From positions 2,232,001-2,296,000 of the forward strand of contig NZ_CP009512.1 in NCBI RefSeq assembly GCF_000970205.1: a stretch of DNA of 64,000 nucleotides. Direction: 5' to 3'. Numbering within the stretch: position 1 is the first letter of the stretch; each line of letters starts with the position of its first letter. The position numbers were made by a program, and so were the translations under genes. The stretch comes from Methanosarcina mazei S-6. GTDB lineage: Archaea; Halobacteriota; Methanosarcinia; Methanosarcinales; Methanosarcinaceae. The notes below the pieces were generated by a model. That model did not search any database. It was not told where the DNA came from and saw nothing but the letters and a program-made list of their open reading frames with translations. This document shows, piece after piece, positions 1-8,532 of this stretch.

Positions 1-1
1 C

Positions 2-307
2 GGTCCTGATTCATGGCTGCGTAACCCCCCAAGAGATGAAGTCCCATCTTTTGAACTGAGTATGAAATATAATTCAACCCCTGTTGACATGACACTTGTA
101 AAAACAACTATGAATGGCGATGTAAGTATTGGAGGGGATTATTTCCCATCATGGTCAAATAATGAACACGATATCTACCAAAGTTCCGGCAGTTATTACA
201 CTGAAACATATGTAGTATCCGGAGCGATCGGAGACTGGGAACTCGAAATCCTTCCGAAAAACGCACAAAATTTTCATTATTCGATAAGTATTGGAGATTC
301 GAAATAA
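2..307 (+). CDS. C-terminal part of a secreted/surface-type protein, cut by the window start
   Basis: The reading frame is open from base 2 to a TAA at 305-307, so this is the last ~100 codons of a gene that begins outside the window. The visible part is rich in Ser, Tyr, Asn and Gly, has no membrane segment or Cys, and alternates polar and aromatic residues like a beta-sandwich domain of an exported protein. The internal ATG at base 62 is probably not the true start. No family is recognised. The IS1 element begins about 100 bases downstream. Confidence 0.6.
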   Translation, partial: GPDSWLRNPPRDEVPSFELSMKYNSTPVDMTLVKTTMNGDVSIGGDYFPSWSNNEHDIYQSSGSYYTETYVVSGAIGDWELEILPKNAQNFHYSISIGDSK

Positions 308-409
308 ACTCAGAATAAATAATGTAAGTAAACGTTAAAATTGAGATTACAAAAAGCCGGAGGGATCTGATTTTCCTTTCTTCCGGAATCCCGCCCCCAA
401 TTTTTTTAT

Positions 410-1149
410 GGCTTTGGTAATTAAACATAGTTATCTATTATGAGAGCCTATAGTTCTGTATGGACTGCCCAAGATGTAATAGTTCCACTCACAAAAAGAA
501 CGGTATAGTTGATGGACGTCAACGGTACAAATGCCATGATTGTGGATATAACTATTCCGTAGAGCTGAAATCAACTGCTAGCCCCACTTCTGTTAAGAGA
601 CAAGCTTTGCAACTCTATCTTGAAGGATTAGGATTTCGCTCAATAGGGCGATTTTTAGGTGTAAGTCATGTTTCTGTTCAAAAATGGATAAAGAAATTTG
701 GTCGGGAGCTAGAGGACCTGAAAAGCGAAAATGAGATATCTATTGTTGAAATGGATGAGATGCACACTTACATCGGTAACAAAAAAAATATTGCTGGATA
801 TGGATTGCTGTTGATAGAGTTGGGAAAAAATTCATCAACTGCTCTTTTGGCAGCAGAGGAACAGAAACTGGACAACTGATCTGGGAAAAATTAAAGACGA
901 AAAAGATTGAAGAAGTAATGACTGATCACTGGAAACCATATGCAGAGTTTATTCCAGAAACTATTCATACTCAATCAAAAGCAGAAACGTATACAGTTGA
1001 AGGATATAACAGCATATTCAGGCACTTTCTAGCAAGGTTGAGACGAAAGACAAAGTGTTATACGAAGAGTCTTGAAATGCTAAAGTACTCTGTTCTTCTA
1101 TTGATGAAACACAGAAATAAAGAATTAGCTATATTTGATTAACAATGCC
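410..1149 (+). mobile_element. IS1-family insertion sequence, complete with inverted repeats and target duplication
   Basis: The 740-bp element is bounded by imperfect 21-bp inverted repeats: GGCTTTGGTAATTAAACATAG at the left corresponds in 17 of 21 positions to the complement of the right end (1129-1149). It is flanked by an exact 8-bp direct repeat, TTTTTTAT, at 402-409 and 1150-1157, which fits the 8-9 bp duplications of IS1. The intact ends and duplication suggest a fairly recent insertion. It carries one transposase in two overlapping frames. Confidence 0.85.
460..1142 (+). CDS. IS1-family transposase, two frames joined by a -1 shift on an A8 run
   Basis: The first frame (460-879) has an N-terminal zinc ribbon (CPRC, CHDCG), a helix-turn-helix and the first catalytic Asp in VEMDEMH. 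The protein continues in the -1 frame: at the A8 run 781-788 the zero-frame codons AAA AAA AAT form a slippery A_AAA_AAT. Slipping back one base gives YCWIWIAVDRVGKK and then the second catalytic segment, TDHW...YTVEGYN, with 24 residues between D and E, the spacing typical of IS1. The frame ends with TAA at 1140-1142. IS1 itself uses -1 programmed frameshifting, so this can be functional, although a one-base deletion in a normally continuous gene would look the same. Confidence 0.8.
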
Positions 1150-1191
1150 TTTTTTATTTCCTTTTTTTCATTATTTAAAAGTTGAACAATA

Positions 1192-1821
1192 TTACAGATC
1201 TCCTGCCAGCAATTCTATAATATACGGGTCATAAGCTTCCGTTGGACGGCCCGAGACCAGCGCAATATAATAATCTGCAACAATCGAAGCCTGCTGTTCC
1301 CGGTTATAATTACGAAAGTGAGGATTTGCACCAAGAATATATCCGTAGCCTTCTGTTGCTCTGGCATAAGAGGCCTCAATCATGTATCTTGAGCCTATGT
1401 GTTCCATCTGTGATACATGAGCCAGTTCATGGATAAGCCATTTCATATGCGAATTCCCGGGAGCAGGTTTAATTCTTTTATTGAAGTTGATGGTGCGAAA
1501 AGAGGTTATCCCCATGCCCGAGCATTTATGCCTCTTTGCCCCAAGCCAGGCAATCAGCGAGTTTTCGTCAATGCGTACTTTTCGGTAATTTATACTGTCT
1601 CCAAAAACCTTTCTGGCTTCCTGCTCCTCTATCCGGGTTAGCCTTCGGGTATTGGGTTTCATGGTCTGCCACAGAAGGTCCATAAGTTCAGGAAAACTGA
1701 AGATGTCCAGGATTTTTGCCAATATTCTTCCTGCCCACACGGTAGTAAATAGCATAATCTCGCGCATCCCTTTATGAAAATTCTTTCCTTCATTCTCGTC
1801 CAGGGTTATTGAACCTTTCAA
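1192..1821 (-). CDS. Zincin-like protein with HELAH motif (DUF4157-like)
   Basis: A 209-residue protein with the metalloprotease signature HELAHVSQ at residues 131-138 (zinc ligands H131 and H135, catalytic E132), preceded by an EARKVFGDSINYRKVRI segment like those found ahead of HExxH in DUF4157-type proteins. One hydrophobic stretch (about 22-42) could associate with a membrane; there is no clear signal peptide. The start is TTG at 1821, chosen because GGTGA lies six bases upstream. It is a single gene facing the IS1 element. Whether it cleaves proteins is not known; the family contains many uncharacterised members. Confidence 0.7.
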   Translation of the reverse strand: MKGSITLDENEGKNFHKGMREIMLFTTVWAGRILAKILDIFSFPELMDLLWQTMKPNTRRLTRIEEQEARKVFGDSINYRKVRIDENSLIAWLGAKRHKCSGMGITSFRTINFNKRIKPAPGNSHMKWLIHELAHVSQMEHIGSRYMIEASYARATEGYGYILGANPHFRNYNREQQASIVADYYIALVSGRPTEAYDPYIIELLAGDL

Positions 1822-2092
1822 ATCCTCTCACCCATATATTAGTTTATAAATAACGCTTCAGCTCTTCAAGTTTCCTCAAGTTTGAGACTAAAGAGGATTA
1901 TTGAGATTGAAGGTTACTGAAAACTTCTTTTAACCTGTAATTTATTGAGATTAAAAGCGACTGAATGCTTCTTTTATCCCCATAGGAGTAAGGATGGTAT
2001 AAACTTCAGGATATAAACTTCAGGATAGTAAAAAGGTGGAAAAAGAAGAGAGCAGGGAAAAGAGAAATAAAGAAAAAATGCAGGAAAAAAGC

Positions 2093-2188
2093 AGCAAAAG
2101 CGGAGAATAGCAAAAGCGGAGAATAGCAAAAGCGGAGAATAGCAAAAGCGGAGAATAGCAAAAGTAGAGAACAGCAAAAACGGAGAAC
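2093..2188. repeat. 16-bp tandem repeat, 6 units
   Basis: Six consecutive 16-bp units of AGCAAAAGCGGAGAAT; the first four are identical and the last two carry substitutions. Long overlapping reading frames on the minus strand here are artefacts of the repeat. Confidence 0.9.
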
Positions 2189-2210
2189 AGAAAAGGTAGA
2201 GTAAGAAAAC

Positions 2211-2311
2211 GCCCGAAAGCCATTGTTCCGACTGTAGCCCCCGATACAGTTGTTCCATAGATACGCTCCCCCAAGCATATTCTCCCGAAACAAGAACGGT
2301 GGCTTTCGGGC
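2211..2311. repeat. Long inverted repeat (stem 12 bp plus inner 4 bp, loop about 77 nt)
   Basis: GCCCGAAAGCCA at 2211-2222 is perfectly complementary to TGGCTTTCGGGC at 2300-2311, with GTTC/GAAC pairing just inside and GTAAG/CTTAC just outside. The enclosed 77 nt has runs of C. It could be a small non-autonomous element or a structured RNA. No target duplication or clear TATA box was seen. Confidence 0.6.
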
Positions 2312-2777
2312 TATTCTTCTACTTACTCATTCATACCCATTAATCACTCGTTCATCCATTCACTCCTGGTTGCAAATATAGAATTGACTCTTAATTATTT
2401 TAAATTAATTATACCAAAAATTACCCGAAAGCGAATTGTTTTTTCACGTAAAATATTTCAAAACCAGCAATCTGTTATCTTACTTCAAAAAATATGCCTT
2501 CAAACCTGAACAAACATATCGGGTAATAACGTTATTTAAGAAAGTGATTTTCAGCCAGAAATTTTCGGTTATAGCAGGAATGAAAGGGCAAGGGTTTGCT
2601 TTCGAATAGTTTTCCCCGAAAAATTCCTCAAAAAACATATGAGGCATGCAGTTGTATAATAAAAGCACGGCAAATTAAAAAAAGTCGAGACCTGAGAACC
2701 TGTAAAAGGTACGTAAGGCGACTGCAAAATAATTGTAAATATATCGAATAAAAGGGAATATAATTGCGGGGTTAATT
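2312..2777. other. Intergenic stretch, nothing recognised
   Basis: AT-rich DNA between the inverted repeat and the MBL gene. No convincing gene; the ribosome binding region of the next gene is the GCGGGGTT just before 2778. Confidence 0.5.
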
Positions 2778-4148
2778 ATGATATTTGAGCGCATCAAGTC
2801 TGAGGGACTGGCTCATCTTTCTTATTTTGTCGGTTCTGGAAATGAAGCCATTGTTATCGATCCCAGGAGAGACTGCCAGATATACTTCGATATTGCCAGA
2901 AGAGAGGGCATGAAAATAAAATATATTTTTGAAACGCACAGAAATGAAGACTATGTAATTGGCTCTCTGGAACTGAAGGAGTTGACGGATGCAGAGATCT
3001 ACCACGGTAAGGGAGTAGATTTTAAATACGGAATTTTTGTCAGCGACGGGCAGGAGTTTAATTTCGGGTCTATGAAGCTGACCGCTCTGCATACTCCCGG
3101 GCATACCGATGAAAGCATGTCCTATGCGCTCACATACCCGGAATCAGGAAAAGCGCCTCTAATGGTTTTCACAGGAGATGCCCTTTTCGTAGGTGATGTG
3201 GGAAGAACCGACCTTTACGGTCCTGAAGAAATTCCAAGGATGGCAGCAAACCTGTATGAGAGCATTTTTAATAAGATTCTCCCCCTGGGAGACGGAGTAA
3301 TACTCTGCCCTGCACATGGTGCGGGTTCTCTCTGTGGAGGAGCCATCTCCAAAAGAGAATACAGTACCCTGGGCCTCGAACGTATTCAGAACCCTGCTCT
3401 TCAGAGGACTGATAAAGAAGAGTTCATAAAGTTTAAGCTTGAAGAAAAGCTTGAATTTCCTCCTTATTTTAAAAAAATGGAGCAGTATAACCTTCAGGGC
3501 CCTCCTTTGCTGAAAGGGCTTCCGGTTCCGGAGCTGCTTTTTCCGAAAGAGTTCGTAAAAGAGATGGAAAAGGGGGCAATGGTTGTGGACACGCGTATGC
3601 CGCATTCTTTCGGAGGAGCGCATATAAAAGGTTCATACGGAATCTGGCTTAAAGGACTGCCTTACTATGCAGGCTGGGTGCTCCCTTACGATAAGCCCAT
3701 ACTTCTCGTACTTGAAGAGAAAGATCAGCTTGAGACCGCTGTCAGCTATCTGGTCAGAATAGGGTATGACAGTATAGCAGGTTTCCTGAATGGAGGAATT
3801 TCATCCTGGTATATGAAAGCCCTGCCTGTAGAAAGCCTGAACCTGATATCTGTCCAGAGCCTGAAAGATAAAATCGAGAAGAATGAGGAAATGGTAATTC
3901 TGGACGTAAGGCGGGACGAGGAATGGGAAAAAGGACATATTGAAGGAGCAAGGCACGTATACGTAGGTCATCTGGAAGAGAATCTGGATAAAGTCCCCCG
4001 GAATAGTCCGATAATTGTTTACTGCGATTCGTCCAGGCGTTCAAATATAGCGGCTTCGATTCTGAAAAAGAAGGGATATGACATGGTGTACAATGTGCTC
4101 GGCAGCATGACTGCATGGAAGAACGCCGGATATAAAGTTGTGAAATGA
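2778..4148 (+). CDS. MBL-fold hydrolase fused to two rhodanese domains
   Basis: A 456-residue cytosolic protein. Residues 1-200 are a metallo-beta-lactamase fold of the persulfide-dioxygenase/glyoxalase-II type, with HTPGHT (H105, H109), GDALFVGDVGRTDL (D134) and PAHG (H180). The first metal motif, usually THxHADH, reads THRNEDY (54-59), so two expected His ligands are missing. Residues ~250-350 form a rhodanese-like domain lacking a catalytic Cys. Residues ~362-456 form a second rhodanese with an intact active loop, CDSSRRS, with Cys416. Family knowledge suggests sulfane-sulfur or persulfide handling, with sulfur transfer by the last domain. Because of the altered metal site the dioxygenase activity is doubtful. 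It appears to be a single-gene unit. Confidence 0.85.
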   Translation: MIFERIKSEGLAHLSYFVGSGNEAIVIDPRRDCQIYFDIARREGMKIKYIFETHRNEDYVIGSLELKELTDAEIYHGKGVDFKYGIFVSDGQEFNFGSMKLTALHTPGHTDESMSYALTYPESGKAPLMVFTGDALFVGDVGRTDLYGPEEIPRMAANLYESIFNKILPLGDGVILCPAHGAGSLCGGAISKREYSTLGLERIQNPALQRTDKEEFIKFKLEEKLEFPPYFKKMEQYNLQGPPLLKGLPVPELLFPKEFVKEMEKGAMVVDTRMPHSFGGAHIKGSYGIWLKGLPYYAGWVLPYDKPILLVLEEKDQLETAVSYLVRIGYDSIAGFLNGGISSWYMKALPVESLNLISVQSLKDKIEKNEEMVILDVRRDEEWEKGHIEGARHVYVGHLEENLDKVPRNSPIIVYCDSSRRSNIAASILKKKGYDMVYNVLGSMTAWKNAGYKVVK

Positions 4149-4257
4149 AAGGATTTTTAATCCGGGTTATATTTTTTAACGCCCCTTTTTTTACCTGGAG
4201 CCCTGCAAGATCTGGAGTTTAGAAATCTTTATATCTTCTTTCTATTTTTTATTAGCC

Positions 4258-5451
4258 ATGATTTTGCACGTTCCGAACATTCTTCTTCCAGAGACTAACT
4301 GGAAAGAATGGGCAGTAATTGCCTGTGACCAGCACACTCAGGACCTGGACTACTGGAAAAGAGTTGAAGAATTTGTTGGAGATACCCCTTCTGCTCTGAA
4401 TCTTATTTATCCTGAGATATACCTTCCTTTAGACGAAAAAAGAGTGGATGAAATTCATAAAGCAATGCACAGCTATAGAGATGTCCTTATTGACCACGGT
4501 CCCTGCTTTATTCTTGTAAAGCGCAATTTTTCCGGCAGGGAAAGGACAGGTCTGGTTGTCGCAGTTGACCTGGAAGGATACGAATATACCGGAACTGACT
4601 CTTTTATCCGGCCAACTGAAAAAACAATAAAAGAAAGGCTTCCTGCAAGAGTCAAGATAAGAGAAAATGCAGAACTCGAGCTTACTCACGTCCTTATTCT
4701 GTATGATGACCCGGACTTTTCCGTTCTCCCGGGAAACACAGAAGGTCCTGTTTATGAAGGGGATAAGGTCTATGATTTTGACCTGATGGAAGACGGCGGG
4801 CATATTAAGGGCTTTAAAATCAGCGACAGAAATGTGCTTGAAGAAATTTCGAAAAAGATTGAGTCCTTTGGTATCCTGCTTGCCGGCGACGGAAACCACA
4901 GCCTTGCAGCTGCAAAGAGTTTCTGGGAAACAATTAAAAAGACAGTCCCTGACAACCATCCAGCAAGGTACGCACTTGTTGAGCTTGTGAATATCCATGA
5001 CCCGGGCCTTACCTTTGAGCCGATTCACAGGCTTGTCAGGGGAATAAATCCCGAAAAACTGCTCGAAAGGTTTGATGCAAAGATCGTAGAGTCATCTTTA
5101 TTCAATTCAGGTACCGAATGTGAGAATAAACCGGAAGCCGGCCATTCAATCGAGTTTATTACAAAAAACAGACGTGGTTTCCTTATCTTTGATAAGCCCA
5201 AACATGACCTTGAGGTTGAAACCCTTGATGAAATCATTGACGATTACGCTGTCGAATACGAACATGACCCTGAAGTCGTTGAGAAGCTCGGAAAAGAGCC
5301 TGAAAGCATTGGTTTCTTCCTTCCCCCATTAAAAAGAAATGAGTTTTTTGCTCTTATAAAGAAGAAAGGAATCCTTCCACGGAAGTCATTTTCCCTTGGA
5401 AAGGAAAACGAGAAAAGGTATTATATTGAGGCCAGAAGAATTATGCAATAA
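4258..5451 (+). CDS. DUF1015 family protein
   Basis: A 397-residue soluble protein matching the DUF1015 (COG4198) pattern: the N-terminal segment MILHVPNILLP with WAVIACDQHTQ, and a central LLAGDGNHSLAAAK (D211-H214) corresponding to the family's DG(H/N)H motif. The family is widespread in archaea, anaerobic bacteria and plants, and its biochemical role is not established; it has been compared with kinase- or SpoOJ-like proteins only weakly. The ATG at 4258 follows a TATA-like stretch (TTTATATC) about 25-30 bases upstream, so the transcript may be nearly leaderless. Confidence 0.8.
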   Translation: MILHVPNILLPETNWKEWAVIACDQHTQDLDYWKRVEEFVGDTPSALNLIYPEIYLPLDEKRVDEIHKAMHSYRDVLIDHGPCFILVKRNFSGRERTGLVVAVDLEGYEYTGTDSFIRPTEKTIKERLPARVKIRENAELELTHVLILYDDPDFSVLPGNTEGPVYEGDKVYDFDLMEDGGHIKGFKISDRNVLEEISKKIESFGILLAGDGNHSLAAAKSFWETIKKTVPDNHPARYALVELVNIHDPGLTFEPIHRLVRGINPEKLLERFDAKIVESSLFNSGTECENKPEAGHSIEFITKNRRGFLIFDKPKHDLEVETLDEIIDDYAVEYEHDPEVVEKLGKEPESIGFFLPPLKRNEFFALIKKKGILPRKSFSLGKENEKRYYIEARRIMQ

Positions 5452-6061
5452 TTCTTCCATACCTTTTTCACTAATCCCGGCAGCCCCCAGTTATTTTTCT
5501 GATTATCCTGTTGATGTTCTTATTACCCGCAATTCATTCTATACAGCCATCCTTCCTGTCGTCACCGCCAGAAAAGAAGCAAAGGAGCTGAAAAAAAGAA
5601 TACTGCATAAAGGTTCTGGCATAGTAAACAAGACTTCTCAGAAAAGAAAATTCAGTTTATGTTTTTGCCTGATCCTGAAATGTAAAGTAAATAACAGACT
5701 CCGGCACCCGGGAGAAGGCATTTAATTTTCAAATTCTACTGAATTTAGCTTGAGAAGATTAAAACAAAATCTTTTGGGCGCCGTTCTGTTTTATTTTTAT
5801 CAATACGGGCGAGAAAGATAGATGAAGATTAAATTTATAATAGAATCTTCGAAAATATTATTTTTTTGATAATATAATAAAGCGTATTTTTTCTAACAGA
5901 GAAAAAACAGGTCAATTAAATAAAACTAAATGCTAAATTTTTTATTATTCCAGATTTTACATATCATTACCGGAAATTTCAAAAACTACAATACAATAAT
6001 TAATAATAGTTTATTTGTCCGGGCATCTTCCAGGCAAATGGAATTAAAGGGGTGTAGAAAG
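5452..6061. other. Intergenic region
   Basis: No supported gene. The 5452-5720 part can be read as open frame but overlaps the end of the DUF1015 gene out of frame and lacks a ribosome site. The 5820-6000 part is strongly AT-rich and probably carries the promoter and leader of the zinc-ribbon pair. Confidence 0.5.
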
Positions 6062-6391
6062 ATGGCCAGTTATAAACATCCGTGTAAATACTGTGGGAAA
6101 TTGATCGCTCGTGATTCCAATTTCTGCCCGTTCTGTACCCAGGAAAATCCTCTTGGGCCCATGAGATGCCCGATATGCCGATACCCTCTTGAGGACGGTG
6201 CAAAGGCCTGCGGTCACTGCGGCATTTTACTGTGGAAAATATGTGAAAGCTGCGGAAAAGAGACTTTTCTGGGGGACAAATGCAGCTATTGCGGTACTCC
6301 GATTATTGTTGTCTGCCCCAACCCCAAATGCAGGGCCGAACAGCCTCCTACAAACAGGAATTGTGTCAAATGCGGTAAACCGCTAAGGTGA
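6062..6391 (+). CDS. Small zinc-ribbon protein (five CxxC-type pairs or more)
   Basis: The start at 6062 (MASYKHPCKYCGK) is preferred over an upstream in-frame ATG at 5930 because AGGGGTG lies about ten bases before it and the upstream 44 codons look non-coding. The 109-residue product is a string of zinc ribbons: CKYC, CPFC, CPIC, CGHC, CESC, CSYC, CPNPKC and CVKC. Such proteins bind zinc and commonly mediate protein or nucleic acid contacts. It is co-transcribed with the next gene, five bases away, which is also a zinc-ribbon protein, so the two probably act together. The specific role is unknown. Confidence 0.8.
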   Translation: MASYKHPCKYCGKLIARDSNFCPFCTQENPLGPMRCPICRYPLEDGAKACGHCGILLWKICESCGKETFLGDKCSYCGTPIIVVCPNPKCRAEQPPTNRNCVKCGKPLR

Positions 6392-6396
6392 TAAAA

Positions 6397-7077
6397 ATGG
6401 GATCTCGAAAGTCACAGCTCCAGCCTTTTACAAGGAATTATGAAGACAACAGTTCAGAATCAGGTTTCCAGTTTACTTTTTACTGTGATATCTGTCAGGA
6501 TGGCTACAAAACAAGGTTCATAGAATCCAGGACCTATAAAAAGACGGGCATTTTCGGAATGGTAGGAAAAGCTCTTTCTGCTGGCTCTGACCTTGTAGGC
6601 CAGTATGGTGTTGGAAATGCAATTGAAAGAGGTGTGGACATCTTCAATGACCGCAAGCAGGGGATGTCCCCAGAATGGCGTAAAGAGTGGGAAGACGCTT
6701 TTGAAATAGCCCAGAATGAAGCAAAAGAACATTTCCTCAGGTGCCCACGGTGCAAACATTATGTCTGCGAAGCCGACTGGAACGAGCAGGACAATCTCTG
6801 TGTGGAATGCGCACCAAGGGAAAATGTTGAGCTGACTGCAATAAGGGCGGAACGTATGGTAGATGAAATGAGGGAAAAAGCTGAAAATACAAGCGTGTTC
6901 AAAGGGAATATAGAGAGAAGACAGACTTTATGCCCTGAATGCGGTAAACCCTCAGGTGAAGGAAAATTCTGCAATAACTGCGGAGCATCTCTTTCTCTCA
7001 CAAAATGCCCTAATTGCGGAAATAAAGTGTCCATCGGCACCAGGTTCTGCGGTGAATGCGGAACAAAGTTGAATTAA
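6397..7077 (+). CDS. Double zinc-ribbon protein
   Basis: A 226-residue protein starting at ATG 6397, positioned five bases after AAGGTGAT, an excellent ribosome site which itself overlaps the stop of the preceding gene. An alternative GTG at 6388 lies inside that site. N-terminal CDIC with a second pair CPRC...CVEC frames a Gly-rich segment (FGMVGKALSAGSDLVGQYGVG); the C-terminus carries two tandem ribbons (CPECGKPS...CNNCG, CPNCGNK...CGECGTKLN) of the DZR type. It is likely cytosolic and metal-binding, and translationally coupled to the small zinc-ribbon gene upstream. Confidence 0.8.
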   Translation: MGSRKSQLQPFTRNYEDNSSESGFQFTFYCDICQDGYKTRFIESRTYKKTGIFGMVGKALSAGSDLVGQYGVGNAIERGVDIFNDRKQGMSPEWRKEWEDAFEIAQNEAKEHFLRCPRCKHYVCEADWNEQDNLCVECAPRENVELTAIRAERMVDEMREKAENTSVFKGNIERRQTLCPECGKPSGEGKFCNNCGASLSLTKCPNCGNKVSIGTRFCGECGTKLN

Positions 7078-7095
7078 AAGAATGGAAGAAGGGGC

Positions 7096-7124
7096 AGGGC
7101 TATGTGCAGCCCTATCTCCTTTTT
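7096..7124 (+). terminator. Hairpin followed by T-run after the zinc-ribbon pair
   Basis: AGGGCT (7096-7101) and AGCCCT (7108-7113) form a stem over a 6-nt loop, followed by a T-tract at 7121-7124. Placed about 20 bases after the stop codon of the second zinc-ribbon gene. Confidence 0.55.
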
Positions 7125-7477
7125 AAAACATCTCATATATTTTGAACTTCATAGATTTATCAGGCATTTTTTAATTTCCCTTTTTGTTATTCCTCTGAGC
7201 AGGATGGCAGGGGCAAATACCAAACCTTCTGAGATTGTTTCTTGATTTTTAGAGCTATTTATAATACAGCCTTCTTGATTTTTAGAGCTATTTTTAATAC
7301 TGCTTTTAAACTGTCATTGATACTGCACTTTACAAACTGTTAATGTAATAAAAGATATGAAGAAACAATCTATTAAAAAGTCACAATAACAAAAACAACT
7401 GAATTAAAATGTCAATCTGCTGAATTCAGGATAAAGGACCTCGTTTTCCGTAAAACCGAGTTACTTTGACAGTCAAA

Positions 7478-7486
7478 TTATAAATA
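7478..7486 (+). promoter_or_regulatory. TATA box of the DUF1328 gene
   Basis: TTATAAATA with archaeal consensus, which would place the transcription start near 7510 and give a short leader containing GGGAG before the ATG at 7540. Confidence 0.5.
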
Positions 7487-7539
7487 CCTTTAATCTAATA
7501 ATCAATTTATCAGTTAAATGAAGGTTGGGAGAGTAAAAT

Positions 7540-7695
7540 ATGGCGGATCTAATCGGATTAGCAGTTGTATTTTTAATTTTAGCATTAATTGCATATATAT
7601 TGGGTGCGCGGGGAATTGCCGGTTTTTCTATGACTATCGCAAAATGGCTTGTTATAATATTTGTTGTACTTGCGATAATCTCGCTGATTTTATGA
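7540..7695 (+). CDS. DUF1328 (YtjA-like) small membrane protein
   Basis: A 51-residue peptide, [20 protein letters not shown]..., made of two hydrophobic helices around a [14 protein letters not shown] turn. This two-helix plan with the GxxGIAG turn is that of DUF1328 membrane proteins, which are often linked to stress or envelope conditions; their function is unknown. GGGAG lies eight to ten bases before the ATG and a TATA box is seen at 7478. It is monocistronic and shorter than many gene-calling cutoffs. Confidence 0.75.
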   Translation: MADLIGLAVVFLILALIAYILGARGIAGFSMTIAKWLVIIFVVLAIISLIL

Positions 7696-8235
7696 CGGTA
7701 TCCCGCATTACAGTTGTGCTGTAAAGGTGTTAATGGCATAAAGCAATTTTATGTCCATGGATCTTTTTCACCTTAAATGATAAAAAAGCCGTCGAGACAG
7801 AATTTTTTGTTATCTGGTGTAATATACGTCACTTATATTGCACCATATTTTACTATTTTTCAAGTTTTCTTTCTTTAAATTCATTTGTTTTTTATAGACA
7901 AACATATTTTCTTAATCTGAACAGATGAGCTCAGCGCATTCACAACTTGTATTTTATTCTGTGATCGGAGACAATGGTTATTCTTAAATCGTATTTATTC
8001 AACATTGTTAATTTTTAATGATCCATCTATATAAATATTAGAAGATGATAACCTTTGAATGAACACTGTATGGAAAAATTTTGTTTAAGGTCAGAAGAAT
8101 AATCATAATGATAAATCATGATGTTTTTTTGATTTTATTGCTTTAATCTGCTTTTCAGAAGCGAAGTCTTTTTGATCCAACCTCCAAACAAAAAAACAGT
8201 AAGAAAAAACGCCTCCTGCTCCCTAAAATCCGTAC
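7696..8235. other. Intergenic region
   Basis: AT-rich, with no supported gene or repeat. Confidence 0.4.
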
Positions 8236-8445
8236 ATGATGAATAAGTTTAGAGATGTCCGAAAAAGGCAAATCAGAATTTTCGGTTTTGATACAGTGTT
8301 ATTGAGGCTTATTTACGGAAATAATGCCCTAATATGGCTCCAGGGTCTGAGCCCGAATGATGAAATTTACATAAGAATCAGGCCTTCAACAGGACATTCA
8401 GAAAAAGACATTGTAAATGACTTTTTCTCTTCGGTACATGTTTAA
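8236..8445 (+). CDS. Possible small hypothetical protein
   Basis: A 69-codon frame starting with two Met codons, encoding a basic N-terminus and a short acidic C-terminus. No ribosome site is visible, no motif is recognised, and the surrounding DNA is non-coding. It may equally be a remnant or chance frame. Confidence 0.25.
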   Translation: MMNKFRDVRKRQIRIFGFDTVLLRLIYGNNALIWLQGLSPNDEIYIRIRPSTGHSEKDIVNDFFSSVHV

Positions 8446-8532
8446 CCCGATAATGATAATCAGGAGTTCACATAGAAACGTTTAAATACTTAGTCGAGCA
8501 GGTACTCCTACTAAAATTTGGGGGAACTTTCA

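Noticed and set aside
2006-2293. Three overlapping minus-strand reading frames of 84-95 codons
   Set aside because: They arise from the 16-bp tandem repeat and the long hairpin; repetitive Phe/Leu/Ser composition, no ribosome site.
5930-6061. Upstream extension of the small zinc-ribbon gene
   Set aside because: The extra 44 codons are non-coding in character and a good ribosome site supports 6062.
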